DNA from: Actinomycetes bacterium | GTDB lineage: Bacteria; Actinomycetota; Acidimicrobiia; Acidimicrobiales; Ilumatobacteraceae | Assembly (NCBI GenBank): GCA_025358125.1 | Contig: JANYKS010000020.1 | Span: 1 to 64,000 of the forward strand | Direction: 5' to 3' | DNA: 64,000 nucleotides | Part shown: in pieces, positions 18,355-26,965 of the stretch | How the letters are laid out: the number at the start of each line of letters is the position of its first letter | How positions within the stretch are numbered: position 1 is the stretch's first letter | Translations under genes and position numbers: made by a program | The notes under the pieces: generated by a model | What the model saw: the letters and a program-made list of their open reading frames with translations, nothing else | What the model was told of the DNA's origin: nothing | The model's database searches: none

Positions 18355-19311
18355 TCATCGCTCACCGACGGTCGGCGCGGCTTCCAGCCAACGCTCTACG
18401 TCGATCGCTGCCATACAGCCCGAGCCGGCGGCGGTGATCGCTTGACGATAGGTGTGGTCCTGCACGTCGCCACACGCGAACACGCCGTCGATGTTGGTGT
18501 AGGTGGAGTTCGGCCTCGTGATGAGATAGCCGTTCTCGTCCATGTCGAGGATTCCTTTGAACAGATCGGTATTCGGCCGATGGCCGATCGCGACGAACAG
18601 GCCGGTGACCGGGAGCAGCGACTCCTCGCCCGTGTTGACATCTCGAAGCGTGGCGCCGGTGAGTTTTTCCGTCCCATGCAACTCGGTGACCGTTGCGTTC
18701 CAGCGCATCTCGATCTTGGGATTGTGCAGTGCCCGATCCTGCATGATCTTCGATGCCCGCAATTGATCGCGCCGATGGACCAGGGTGACCTTGGAGGCGA
18801 ACTTGGTCAGGAAGCTGGCCTCCTCGATGGCACTGTCTCCGCCGCCCACGACAGCGATCTCCTGGCCCCGGAAGAAGAAACCGTCGCAGGTCGCGCAGGT
18901 TGACAGCCCGTGGCCGAGCAGATGTTGCTCGGCCACGAGACCGAGCATCAGCGATTGAGCGCCGGTCGACACGATGATCGAGTCCGACTCGTAGAGATGG
19001 TCGCGGACCAAGACCTTGAACGGACGCTCCGAGAAATCGATGGCCGTCGCCTTGGCCGTCAGGAACTCGGCGCCGAAACGCAACGCCTGCTCGCGGAAGT
19101 TGACCATCAACTCCGGACCCATGATGCCGGCGGGAAAGCCGGGATAGTTCTCGACCTCGGTGGTGAGCATCAGTTGGCCGCCAGGTTGATCGCTGGTGCT
19201 GCTCGGCTCACCTTCGATGACGAGTGGCGCGAGGTTGGCGCGAGCGGCGTAGATGGCAGCGGTGAGCCCGGCCGGGCCGGAGCCGATGATGATGACGTGG
19301 CGGGGCGTCAC
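18355..19311 (-). CDS. trxB: Thioredoxin-disulfide reductase
   Basis: 318 aa. NADPH-dependent flavoenzyme regenerating thioredoxin. FAD-binding GSGPAGLTAAIYAARA, redox-active CATC in GLSTCATCDGFFF, NADPH-binding GGGDSAIEEA with HRRDQLRAS, and C-terminal GVFACGDVQDHTYRQAITAAG. The GTG start overlaps the stop of the upstream membrane-protein gene (GTGA). Confidence 0.97.
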   Translation of the reverse strand: MTPRHVIIIGSGPAGLTAAIYAARANLAPLVIEGEPSSTSDQPGGQLMLTTEVENYPGFPAGIMGPELMVNFREQALRFGAEFLTAKATAIDFSERPFKVLVRDHLYESDSIIVSTGAQSLMLGLVAEQHLLGHGLSTCATCDGFFFRGQEIAVVGGGDSAIEEASFLTKFASKVTLVHRRDQLRASKIMQDRALHNPKIEMRWNATVTELHGTEKLTGATLRDVNTGEESLLPVTGLFVAIGHRPNTDLFKGILDMDENGYLITRPNSTYTNIDGVFACGDVQDHTYRQAITAAGSGCMAAIDVERWLEAAPTVGER

Positions 19312-19640
19312 GTGGCGGCTGCTTGCTTGGGGAAGCGGCGCTTCATCGCCAACAGTCCGGCGATACAGAACAGTGCACCGAGGCCGAGGTACGAGATCCA
19401 GACTGCGTTGTGGTGATTGACACCTAGCCCGATCAGCGCTTGCAGACCGCGGCTCAGCGCAATGACCGACAACACCAAGGCGACGAGACCACCGAACGCG
19501 GCGATGACACCGAACATGACGGCGCGATACGCCACGAGTAGCGGTTTGGTCGTCTTGTCACGAACGCTGCCGACGACACGCTCGATGGTGTCGGCGAGAT
19601 TCGGAGCCCATTGTGGATCGGTGAGGGGATTGCCCGGCAT
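19308..19640 (-). CDS. Two-helix membrane protein of unknown function
   Basis: 110 aa. A charged N-terminal third (DTIERVVGSVRDKTTKPLL) is followed by two hydrophobic helices, about 42-63 (AVMFGVIAAFGGLVALVLSVIAL) and 79-97 (ISYLGLGALFCIAGLLAM), and a basic C-terminus. The overall shape is that of phage-holin-like/DUF small membrane proteins seen in actinobacteria, but I do not recognise a family. It is coupled to trxB by a 4-nt overlap and follows the anti-sigma gene. Confidence 0.65.
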   Translation of the reverse strand: MPGNPLTDPQWAPNLADTIERVVGSVRDKTTKPLLVAYRAVMFGVIAAFGGLVALVLSVIALSRGLQALIGLGVNHHNAVWISYLGLGALFCIAGLLAMKRRFPKQAAAT

Positions 19641-19748
19641 GCTCTGGAGCCTAACGCCCGAACGCGACCGGCGCAGCCGTGTCGATCAGCCGGCTCGGGC
19701 GGTCTGTGACGACCGTGGCGGTCTGTTGCGGTCTGTGACGAGCCGTGC

Positions 19749-20678
19749 TCAGGGAATCGCGATGGTGGTGATCAGGCCACACGTGTCGGCATCGACGACG
19801 GAGATCAGCTTGCGGTCCGTGTCGCTGACAACCACGGCTCGCTGGCCCTTGTAATACGCGAACGCCGATAGTTGTGCTCCGTCGATACACGGGGTCGCCG
19901 ACCCGCCCGCCCCCTTTGCTCCACCGTCGGCGCCCGGCGCCGGCGCAGTTGTACCAGTTGTGGTGCCGGCTGTCGATGTCGCTGTCGATGCCGCTATCGA
20001 TGCCGCTGTCGAACTTGCCGGGCCGGAGGCGTCGGGTGCCGTCGACGACTGCATCGCGCCGAAGCCAGGTGTGCTCACGAAGACGAGGACGGCCTCGGCA
20101 GAGTTCAACATCGGTGCGGTTGACCACGGCGAGACGGATGCGGCCAGCGCTGGAACGGAACCGGCCGTCGCAGCGGCTGTGAGCGCCGTGTCGGCATTGG
20201 CGTCGACCGTCGCACCGGCCGATGCGACGCGCGGAAGGCTCTGCTCAGCGGTTTGCGGCTGCGTCGCCGCCGATAACTTGCTGTCAGTGCCGCGGCCGCG
20301 ACCGAGCACAGCAATGGCACCGACGGCAACAGCGGCCACGACCGCTGCCGCGGCGAGTCCCTTGAGCCATTGATCCGAACGTCGTCGCCGATCTCGCAGA
20401 GAAGCGACGCTGGCGGGAGCTGCACGGAACACGCCCGATCGAGTGTCGCCCTCGGGTTGGATCTCGTCGAACGCAGCCAACGCAGCGGCGAGTGCGTTCT
20501 CACGTGCGGCCGGCGGAACATCGACATCGGCCAACCAGGCCCGGATCTCGCCATACACACCCATCTCTGCCGAAAGAACGAGCGACCCGGCGATGTTGGC
20601 GCGTTCTGCCGACGTGACCTCGTTGTCGAGGGCGGCGCTGGCCAACTCGGCGGCTGGGGTGAGTGAATCGTCGGTCAT
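19749..20678 (-). CDS. Putative membrane-anchored anti-sigma factor
   Basis: 309 aa. The N-terminal ~100 residues are acidic and helical and look like a zinc-less anti-sigma domain (LASAALDNEVTSAERANIAGSL). One transmembrane helix follows at about 107-126 (LAAAAVVAAVAVGAIAVLG). The outer part is Ala/Thr/Ser-rich linker, then a small C-terminal domain with two Cys residues (ATPCIDGAQ..., ADTCGLITT). The gene overlaps the upstream ECF sigma gene by ATGA, the standard sigma/anti-sigma pairing (compare Rv3911-Rv3912 in M. tuberculosis). Function is inferred from topology and position. Confidence 0.7.
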   Translation of the reverse strand: MTDDSLTPAAELASAALDNEVTSAERANIAGSLVLSAEMGVYGEIRAWLADVDVPPAARENALAAALAAFDEIQPEGDTRSGVFRAAPASVASLRDRRRRSDQWLKGLAAAAVVAAVAVGAIAVLGRGRGTDSKLSAATQPQTAEQSLPRVASAGATVDANADTALTAAATAGSVPALAASVSPWSTAPMLNSAEAVLVFVSTPGFGAMQSSTAPDASGPASSTAASIAASTATSTAGTTTGTTAPAPGADGGAKGAGGSATPCIDGAQLSAFAYYKGQRAVVVSDTDRKLISVVDADTCGLITTIAIP

Positions 20679-21268
20679 GGTGCAGGGGTCTGACGCTCGA
20701 TTTGGTCGGGCTGGTTCCCGAAAGTTCGCCCAAGGCTGACTGCCAAAGCGGCCCGGCCCCGAGCGATGCGGCTCTTGACCGTACCGATGGGCACACCGAT
20801 GACCTCTGCGATCTCGGCGTAGTCGAGGTCCCCGACATCGCGTAGGACGACCGGTACTCGGAAGTCCTCCGCGAGATCGGCGAGCGCCTGTACGAGGAGC
20901 ATCTGGTCACCGATTGATTCCAGCCGCGCTACGGATCCGGGGTCGGCGTGCTCGATCTCGGGGCCTTCGTCGGCCCGGTCGCTGGTGCCGCTGACGGGCC
21001 GTCGCCGCCGTCGACGGAGCTCATCGAGGCTCGCGTTGGTCGCGATCCGGTACACCCATGTGCCGAAGCTGCTCCGGCCATCGAATGTGGTGAGTCCGCG
21101 CACGATGGCGATCATCGCCTCCTGTGCAGCGTCGGCTCCGTCGGCCTCGTTGCCGGTGACGCGTCGACACACGGCGAAAATGCGGTCATAGTGGCGACGC
21201 AGTAACAGGTCCAGGCTGGAACGGTCACCGCCTTGGGCTGCTGCTACGAGCGCGTGGTCGTCGGGCAC
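20675..21268 (-). CDS. ECF RNA polymerase sigma factor (SigM-position)
   Basis: 197 aa. Region 2: HYDRIFAVCRRVTGNEADGADAAQEAMIAIVRGL and FDGRSSFGTWVYRIATNASLDELRRRRR. Region 4: LDYAEIAEVIGVPIGTVKSRIARGRAAL, a clear helix-turn-helix. The GTG at 21268 is preferred, since it leads into DDHALVAAAQGGDRSSL; no ribosome site is visible, so it may be leaderless. The anti-sigma gene overlaps its stop. The locus matches sigM of mycobacteria, which governs envelope functions. Confidence 0.92.
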   Translation of the reverse strand: MPDDHALVAAAQGGDRSSLDLLLRRHYDRIFAVCRRVTGNEADGADAAQEAMIAIVRGLTTFDGRSSFGTWVYRIATNASLDELRRRRRRPVSGTSDRADEGPEIEHADPGSVARLESIGDQMLLVQALADLAEDFRVPVVLRDVGDLDYAEIAEVIGVPIGTVKSRIARGRAALAVSLGRTFGNQPDQIERQTPAP

Positions 21269-21345
21269 GGGAGCGATGGTGAATCGTAGCGAAGCGGAAG
21301 TCGCTCGCCGAGACACCGGCCCGAGACACCGGCCCGACGCGGCAG

Positions 21346-23091
21346 TCACGGGGTGGCGGTGAAGCTGACCTCGGCGATGCCGGCCCGATACGGGAACGAG
21401 TTGCTGCAGCCGGGGTCCTGCGCCGCTTGGATGAGGAGCACGAGCACAAACCGGGCAGGCGTGCTGATTGCAGCGCTGACGGCGCCGGGTGTGTTGCTGA
21501 AGCTCTTCGGTTGGACCGGATGGCCCCACTCGCCGACCGATGCGGGGATCGTTGCGGCGTTGCTCGCGAAGACCTCGAGTTGGTAGGGCGCGTTGTCGAC
21601 GGTGATGTCGACGGTTCCGGCGGCTGCTGCGGAGAGTTCGATGACGAGGCCGACGCCTGGCTTACCGTTGAAATACGGGTCGCTGTAACAGTTCGTCCGC
21701 CACACGGTCGCGGGATTGGCGTCCCACGCCAGCGCGACCTGATCCGGGTTCTCGCTGAACGTCTGGGTGTCGCCCGGGTCGAAGCTGATCACCTGGGCGA
21801 TGGTGATCGGTCCGCCGGTGGCCCCCGCGCCGGCGGCGGCCGGTGTGCTGCCAGGGATGGCCGGGACTGCGGCCTTGCGCTTGGCGGCGCCGCCCTCGGA
21901 CCACAGCACGGCGGCAACGATGACGGCGAGCAGCAGCAGCACGATGACGATGACCGATGGCGTGCGTTTCTGCTGGAACTGTTTGGCGGGTACGCCACGC
22001 GGGCTGCCCGACGTCGGGGTGCGATCGCGGCTGGGCGGCGGAGCGTTGATCGGTCGCGAGGGGCCATTGCGGGGCGTCGCCCCCGACGCACGATCAGCGC
22101 CGCCGTGCTGCACGGGGTGTCCGGTCGGCTGCGACATGCGGGTCGGTGCGCCGTCGGCGCGCAGTAGTGAGCCCCGCGGGGGGGTTGCCGCACGCCCCGG
22201 AAGTGCCGAGCCTCTCGGCGGGGTGATAGTGGTGGTGCGGTCGTCGGCGCCACTCGCGATTCGGCTCAGCCGGGTGCGCAATTCATCGCCGGTCGCGGGC
22301 CGGTCGTCGGGGTTGCGGGCGAGCAACTCGTGGATCAGCGACGAAAGGCCGTACGGCAGGGTCGGGCGCAGCCGAGAGAGGTCGGTCGGATCGCGCTGCA
22401 GGCGAGCGAGGGCGGTGTCCGCGTCGCTCTCACCGAGAAAGGGCACCCGCCCGGCGAGGCACTCGTAGAGCACCAGACCGAGCGCGTAGAGGTCAGCCCG
22501 CCCGTCGAGTTTCTTGCCACGGACCTGCTCTGGCGACAGGTACTTGGCGGTGCCCATCATCACGTTCTCGCTGGTGAGGTCGTCGGCGCTGCTCAGCCCC
22601 TTCGCGATCCCGAAGTCGGCGAGCAGGACCCGGCCGTCGGGCGTGATGAGGATGTTGCCGGGCTTGACATCGCGATGCACGAGACCGGCGGCGTGGGCGG
22701 CATCGAGAGCGGCGGCAACGCACGAGCCGACGTGCATCGTCAGGTCGGGACCGAGCCGCTTCTGCTCGTCCAGCAGTTGGCGCAGGCTCTTGCCGTTGAT
22801 CAACTGCATCACCACCGCCTGACGCCCGTCGTAGTCGATGGTGTCATGAACCGCGACGATGTTGGGATGGCTCAGCCGGGCAACGGTGATCGCCTCGCGA
22901 CGGAATCGTTCGGCGACAACTGGATCGGCGGCCAACGTCGATTTGAGAATCTTGACGGCAACCTGACGGGACAGCGACATGTCGGTGGCAAGCCATACTT
23001 CGGCCATGCCTCCTTGCGCGATCCTACGCTCCAGTCGATAACGCTGGGCAAGGAGCGCCGGAGGCGGCAGAGGGCTCGTAGAACTTGGCAT
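21346..23091 (-). CDS. Transmembrane Ser/Thr protein kinase with extracytoplasmic discoidin-like domain
   Basis: 581 aa from the ATG at 23091 (an in-frame upstream codon at 23157 would add 22 residues). The kinase domain (about 15-275) keeps all catalytic motifs: Gly-loop IAQGGMAEVW, VAVKILK, HRDVKPGN and DFGIAKG. A Pro/Arg-rich juxtamembrane stretch leads to one helix at about 379-397 (VIVIVLLLLAVIVAAVLW). The outer 150 residues look like a beta-rich carbohydrate-binding fold (WDANPATVWRTNCY..., YQLEVFASN...). In mycobacteria this place holds MurJ fused to a pseudokinase and such an outer domain; here only the kinase half is present, and it looks active. Confidence 0.88.
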   Translation of the reverse strand: MPSSTSPLPPPALLAQRYRLERRIAQGGMAEVWLATDMSLSRQVAVKILKSTLAADPVVAERFRREAITVARLSHPNIVAVHDTIDYDGRQAVVMQLINGKSLRQLLDEQKRLGPDLTMHVGSCVAAALDAAHAAGLVHRDVKPGNILITPDGRVLLADFGIAKGLSSADDLTSENVMMGTAKYLSPEQVRGKKLDGRADLYALGLVLYECLAGRVPFLGESDADTALARLQRDPTDLSRLRPTLPYGLSSLIHELLARNPDDRPATGDELRTRLSRIASGADDRTTTITPPRGSALPGRAATPPRGSLLRADGAPTRMSQPTGHPVQHGGADRASGATPRNGPSRPINAPPPSRDRTPTSGSPRGVPAKQFQQKRTPSVIVIVLLLLAVIVAAVLWSEGGAAKRKAAVPAIPGSTPAAAGAGATGGPITIAQVISFDPGDTQTFSENPDQVALAWDANPATVWRTNCYSDPYFNGKPGVGLVIELSAAAAGTVDITVDNAPYQLEVFASNAATIPASVGEWGHPVQPKSFSNTPGAVSAAISTPARFVLVLLIQAAQDPGCSNSFPYRAGIAEVSFTATP

Positions 23092-23194
23092 GTTGCGTAC
23101 CGCAACGCTAGTGGTGTTGGGTGCGCGGAACCTGTCAATCGGGGTCGGCGTCGGCAAGCGTCAATCGGCGTCGGCGTTCTCTTCGCTGGCGAAC

Positions 23195-24031
23195 CTACGC
23201 GCGAACCTGGAACGCGAGGCCGATCGTGCCACGACCGGTGTGCGATCCGACCACCGGACCGATGTCGCCGATCAGGATCTCGCCCGAGTAGTGCTGGCGG
23301 ACCATCGCCTCGAACTGCTCGACGTCGCTGCAGTCGGCTTGGAGGATCGCGAGGTTCTCGACACCGTCGTAGGTCTGCAACTTCTTGATGAGGAATGCGA
23401 GAGCCTTGCTGCGCGTGCGCTGCTTACCGCCCTCTTCGACTTTGCCGTTGCGAACTTCGATGATCGGTTTGATCGACAGCACCGACGCCAGCATCGCCTT
23501 TGCGCCGCCGATACGCCCGCCCTTTTTGAGGTTGTCGAGCGTATCCAGCGCGCCCCACACCTTGGTCCGCGACGAGAGATCCTTGGCGAGTGCTGTGACG
23601 TCGGCCAAGGATGCGCCACCCCGCGCGGCGCGTGCGCACGCGGCGGCGATGATGCCGAGTCCGAGCGTGACGGAGTTGCTGTCGATGACAGCGATGTCGA
23701 TCTCGCCGGCGACGGCACGTGCGGCCAACTCCGCGCTCTGCAGGGTTGCCGACAGCCCACCACTCAGCGAGATGACGACGATGCCCGTGGCGCCGTCGGC
23801 GATCAGGGCGCGGTAGGTCTGCTCGAACAAGCCCGGCGATGGTGCGGCAGTTTCGGGTAGGACTGGTGAGGCGGCCGACCGCTGCCAGAACTCGGCGGTG
23901 GTGAGATCGACGCGGTCGATGAACTCGTCGCTGCCGAAGCGGATGGATAACGGAACGATTTCGATGCCGAGTTCGTCGGCAACGGACTGCGGCAGGTCAC
24001 ATGCACTGTCGGTAACGATTCGAACGGTCAC
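23195..24031 (-). CDS. DegV family fatty-acid-binding protein
   Basis: 278 aa. DegV proteins bind fatty acids, in Firmicutes as FakB partners of the kinase FakA. Diagnostic parts are the N-terminal RIVTDSACDLP, the ISLSGGLSATLQSA segment, VIDSNSVTLGLG, and LDTLDNLKKGGRIGGAKA. The GTG start at 24031 overlaps the stop of the upstream surface-protein gene (GTGA). No fakA kinase gene is visible in this window. Confidence 0.9.
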   Translation of the reverse strand: MTVRIVTDSACDLPQSVADELGIEIVPLSIRFGSDEFIDRVDLTTAEFWQRSAASPVLPETAAPSPGLFEQTYRALIADGATGIVVISLSGGLSATLQSAELAARAVAGEIDIAVIDSNSVTLGLGIIAAACARAARGGASLADVTALAKDLSSRTKVWGALDTLDNLKKGGRIGGAKAMLASVLSIKPIIEVRNGKVEEGGKQRTRSKALAFLIKKLQTYDGVENLAILQADCSDVEQFEAMVRQHYSGEILIGDIGPVVGSHTGRGTIGLAFQVRA

Positions 24032-26106
24032 GAGTCGGAAAGCGTAGCCGACGTCGTTGCCGGATGGTGACCCATCGCCCCTGTGTTGCGGCGCGCTCGC
24101 CGCGACCTTCGCAGGTTGCGGACCCACCATGTGAGCAGCACCAGCAATCCGCCGCCGGTGAGCACCTGGGCCAATCCGGTCAGGGTGTTGACCCTGCCCT
24201 TGAGCGTGGTCTCGTGGACGATCGGCGTTTCGCCCACCGGCGTGAGTACGTTCAGCGTGACGGTGAAGCTGCCGTTGGTCCTCGCCACGACCGGGACCGT
24301 GAAGTTGTTGACCCTGTTCGGTTCCAGCGTGACGGGCTGGTCGCCTCCGGGGAAGCGCAGTTTGTCCGCGCCTGCGCCGATCCTGATCACGACATCGAGG
24401 GGCTCGGCGCAGGTGTTCTCGATCCGAACAGGGAGGTTTGTCCGGAATCCGCTGAGCGTGAAAGCGTACGAACTACCGGTTGCCACGCAGGACTTGATCG
24501 TCGTGAACTCGGCGTCGAGCAACGCCATCGTCTGGGTCACCTGGGTGTCGGTGATCGCGGATGAGCGCAGCGTCTCGATCGTCTTCTGCCAGCGGTCGGT
24601 GCGACCCTTGTCGTCGACGAGCATCGACGACACCGTCACCTGCACCTCGTTCAACGCGTCGAGGTTGGTGGCGCGGGCTGCGAGGTCCGCCGATTCTGTG
24701 GAGTCTGGCGAACGGAGTGTGATGTCGAGTGGGCTGCCGTCCGGTATTTGATAGTCCGTCGCCCGCTCGAAACGGGACATGTCGGTGAGCACGATCGCGC
24801 CGGCCCCCGCTGGGCCGGCCATCTTCGTGGCACGGGCCACGAGGCCCGGGTTTGGCACACCGCCTTTGCTCAGGCCGAGAACGACAGAGTGCCCGGCGAC
24901 AGGAGAGATCGTTGCTGCCGACTGATCGCGCCAGACGACGAGTTCGGCCGCGAGGAAAATCGCCGCCTGCTCACCGGTGATTGCGGTCTCCACAAGGCGG
25001 TCCTCGAGTCTCGGGTCGATGACGGCCGCAGGGAGCGTGGTCTTGCCGGGAAGCAGGATCCGCAGCAACTGCGAATAGTCGCTGTAGCCCTGATCGATGC
25101 CGATGTCCAAGGGTCCGCCGATCTGGCCGTCGGCGGCTCGATAGCTGATGTCGGAGATCACTGCGATCCGCGCCCCGAGATCGCGCAGCATCGCCGCACC
25201 CGCCGTGGTCAGGCTGGTCGTCGCGAGCCAGGCCGAGCGCTCGGTAGAGCGGACCTCGGCCCGTGCCGTCATGGCATTTTCGCCGTCGACGAGCAAGCGG
25301 GTGAACAATTCCTGCTGTCCGGACCCGGCTGCCAGCGACGGATCCATTGGGATTCGCGGCTGGGAGATCACGACGTTTCGGGCGAGTACGGTGCGCAAGC
25401 TCTCGAGCGTTGCCGGTTCCAGTTGATCGAGGATCTCGGGCGAGATAGCGATACTGAGCGGAACGTCCGGCGAGAAGTTGATCAGATCGGTGATCGCGTT
25501 CTTCACGTCGGTCGGCAGCGGTGTCGTCGTGCCCGGGATCACGGGCGTGGCCGTCAGCGACGCCACCACGGCGACGTTGATCGAACCGAGTGAGGCGTCA
25601 CCGTCGCCGGGTAGGCGATCGACGAACGTGATCAGCTCGCCGACGACGACATTGTTGCGATTGAGCACGTTGATGACGACGGGATAGAGCCCGGCTGTCG
25701 CGAACTGCAGTGCCGCCGCCGTCCTGGTCGCGGATTCGGTGGGCACCGTGATCGTCACATTGCGGTCGGCGCCAGTGACGACGGAGGCCGGATCGGCGAC
25801 GGGATCGAGGTCGACACTGTCGGCGAAACGGCTGCCGCGCTTATGGCGGATGGCATCGGAGAGTTCGCTCCGCTTGTCGATCTTCTGCGACGCCGTGACG
25901 ACGATCTTGCTGTCGGGCGCGAGAGGCGTCGGCGGACGAAACGTGACGATCAGCGGGGCGTCCTTGGCGAGTGCCAGGTCTTGATGGACGAGCGTGAGCG
26001 CATCCACCGGCGCGGCTGACGCGCCGTCGGGCGTTCCCACCGATTGCGCGGCGAAAATCGCCGGGAGGGCGAGGCACGACACGACGGCGCCAACGAACAG
26101 TTTCAT
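24028..26106 (-). CDS. Large secreted/membrane-anchored protein (Rv3909/DUF6049-like)
   Basis: 692 aa. A signal peptide covers about 1-30 (LFVGAVVSCLALPAIFAAQ). The long outer region is rich in beta-prone and Thr/Val segments. A C-terminal helix at about 650-670 (VLTGGGLLVLLTWWV) is followed by a basic tail. Size, topology and place between the CCA-adding-enzyme region and the sigma locus match Rv3909 of M. tuberculosis, an essential envelope protein of unknown function coded next to murJ. The assignment rests on synteny and shape more than on a motif I can point to. Confidence 0.7.
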   Translation of the reverse strand: MKLFVGAVVSCLALPAIFAAQSVGTPDGASAAPVDALTLVHQDLALAKDAPLIVTFRPPTPLAPDSKIVVTASQKIDKRSELSDAIRHKRGSRFADSVDLDPVADPASVVTGADRNVTITVPTESATRTAAALQFATAGLYPVVINVLNRNNVVVGELITFVDRLPGDGDASLGSINVAVVASLTATPVIPGTTTPLPTDVKNAITDLINFSPDVPLSIAISPEILDQLEPATLESLRTVLARNVVISQPRIPMDPSLAAGSGQQELFTRLLVDGENAMTARAEVRSTERSAWLATTSLTTAGAAMLRDLGARIAVISDISYRAADGQIGGPLDIGIDQGYSDYSQLLRILLPGKTTLPAAVIDPRLEDRLVETAITGEQAAIFLAAELVVWRDQSAATISPVAGHSVVLGLSKGGVPNPGLVARATKMAGPAGAGAIVLTDMSRFERATDYQIPDGSPLDITLRSPDSTESADLAARATNLDALNEVQVTVSSMLVDDKGRTDRWQKTIETLRSSAITDTQVTQTMALLDAEFTTIKSCVATGSSYAFTLSGFRTNLPVRIENTCAEPLDVVIRIGAGADKLRFPGGDQPVTLEPNRVNNFTVPVVARTNGSFTVTLNVLTPVGETPIVHETTLKGRVNTLTGLAQVLTGGGLLVLLTWWVRNLRRSRRARRNTGAMGHHPATTSATLSDS

Positions 26107-26150
26107 TCAGGATGCATTGTGGCCGAACGCGAGTAGCGATGCTCGCCGGT

Positions 26151-26915
26151 TCACACATCGTCCAGGCGCCGCACGAGTACGGCGAGCTGGTGGGGCAGGA
26201 CCCGGAACCCGACCCGTTGATACAGCGCGAGTGCACCGTCGTTGTCCGTGTGAGTGTTGACGACTGCCCGGGTCAGGCGCCGGCGCCGCATCCAGATCAG
26301 TGAATCGGTGGTCAGGCTGAGACCGACACCACCGCGCCGGCAGTCTGGATCGACGGCCAGGCGCTGGAGGTAGCCGGTGTGATCCGCGCGGCCGGTGATT
26401 GCGTATCCGGCGAGGCTGTCGTGGCCGAACCGCTCGCCATCGACGGTATGCGCCCGGTGCGCCGGTGTTGCTTCGCACGTCTCGGTGATACCGCGCTCGT
26501 CCATCGCCCACCGATCGGTGAACGCGGCCCGATCCACCTCGGCCGCCTGTGCCAATTCCCGGACGCGCAGCCGGCGGCCGCGAATGTGGTCACCCTGCGG
26601 CGGTTGCCACCCGATCAGGGAGAGATCGAGCAGATGCAACCGCTGCAGGATCTCGAAGCCCTGACGCCCGAGCACGTCGGCGCACGCCTCGGTGACCGCT
26701 CCGGTGCGCACCGATGCGAAGCCGCGCGCCCGTAGTTCACACAGCCAGACTCGCAGAGCGGTGCTCGTCGGGACGACCCCGTGGTCGATGAAAGTGAGCT
26801 GGGCAACCATCGGATCGTTCCACCACGGGCGCACCCGCGCCCGCCCGTCGCCACTGCGCAGAACGATCGGCCACACGGCCGTTGGCGCTGCTCCGGTCCG
26901 CACACGCGAGGTCAC
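26151..26915 (-). CDS. GNAT family N-acetyltransferase
   Basis: 254 aa. The C-terminal half has the GNAT acetyl-CoA site: LQRLAVDPDCRRGGVGLSLT (motif A, R-x-x-G-x-G type), then ALALYQRVGFRVLP (motif B). The N-terminal half contains a second, weaker GNAT-like unit (VRPWWNDPMVAQLTF...FASVRTGAVTEACADVLGRQGFEIL), so it may be a tandem-GNAT protein. The GTG at 26915 gives VTSRVRTGAAP. It is divergent from a class II deacetylase gene 50 bp away. The substrate is unknown. Confidence 0.82.
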   Translation of the reverse strand: MTSRVRTGAAPTAVWPIVLRSGDGRARVRPWWNDPMVAQLTFIDHGVVPTSTALRVWLCELRARGFASVRTGAVTEACADVLGRQGFEILQRLHLLDLSLIGWQPPQGDHIRGRRLRVRELAQAAEVDRAAFTDRWAMDERGITETCEATPAHRAHTVDGERFGHDSLAGYAITGRADHTGYLQRLAVDPDCRRGGVGLSLTTDSLIWMRRRRLTRAVVNTHTDNDGALALYQRVGFRVLPHQLAVLVRRLDDV

Positions 26916-26965
26916 GTCGGAGACGGTAGCGCCGCGCAGCGCGCACGGTGCGCCCCTAGTCTGTG

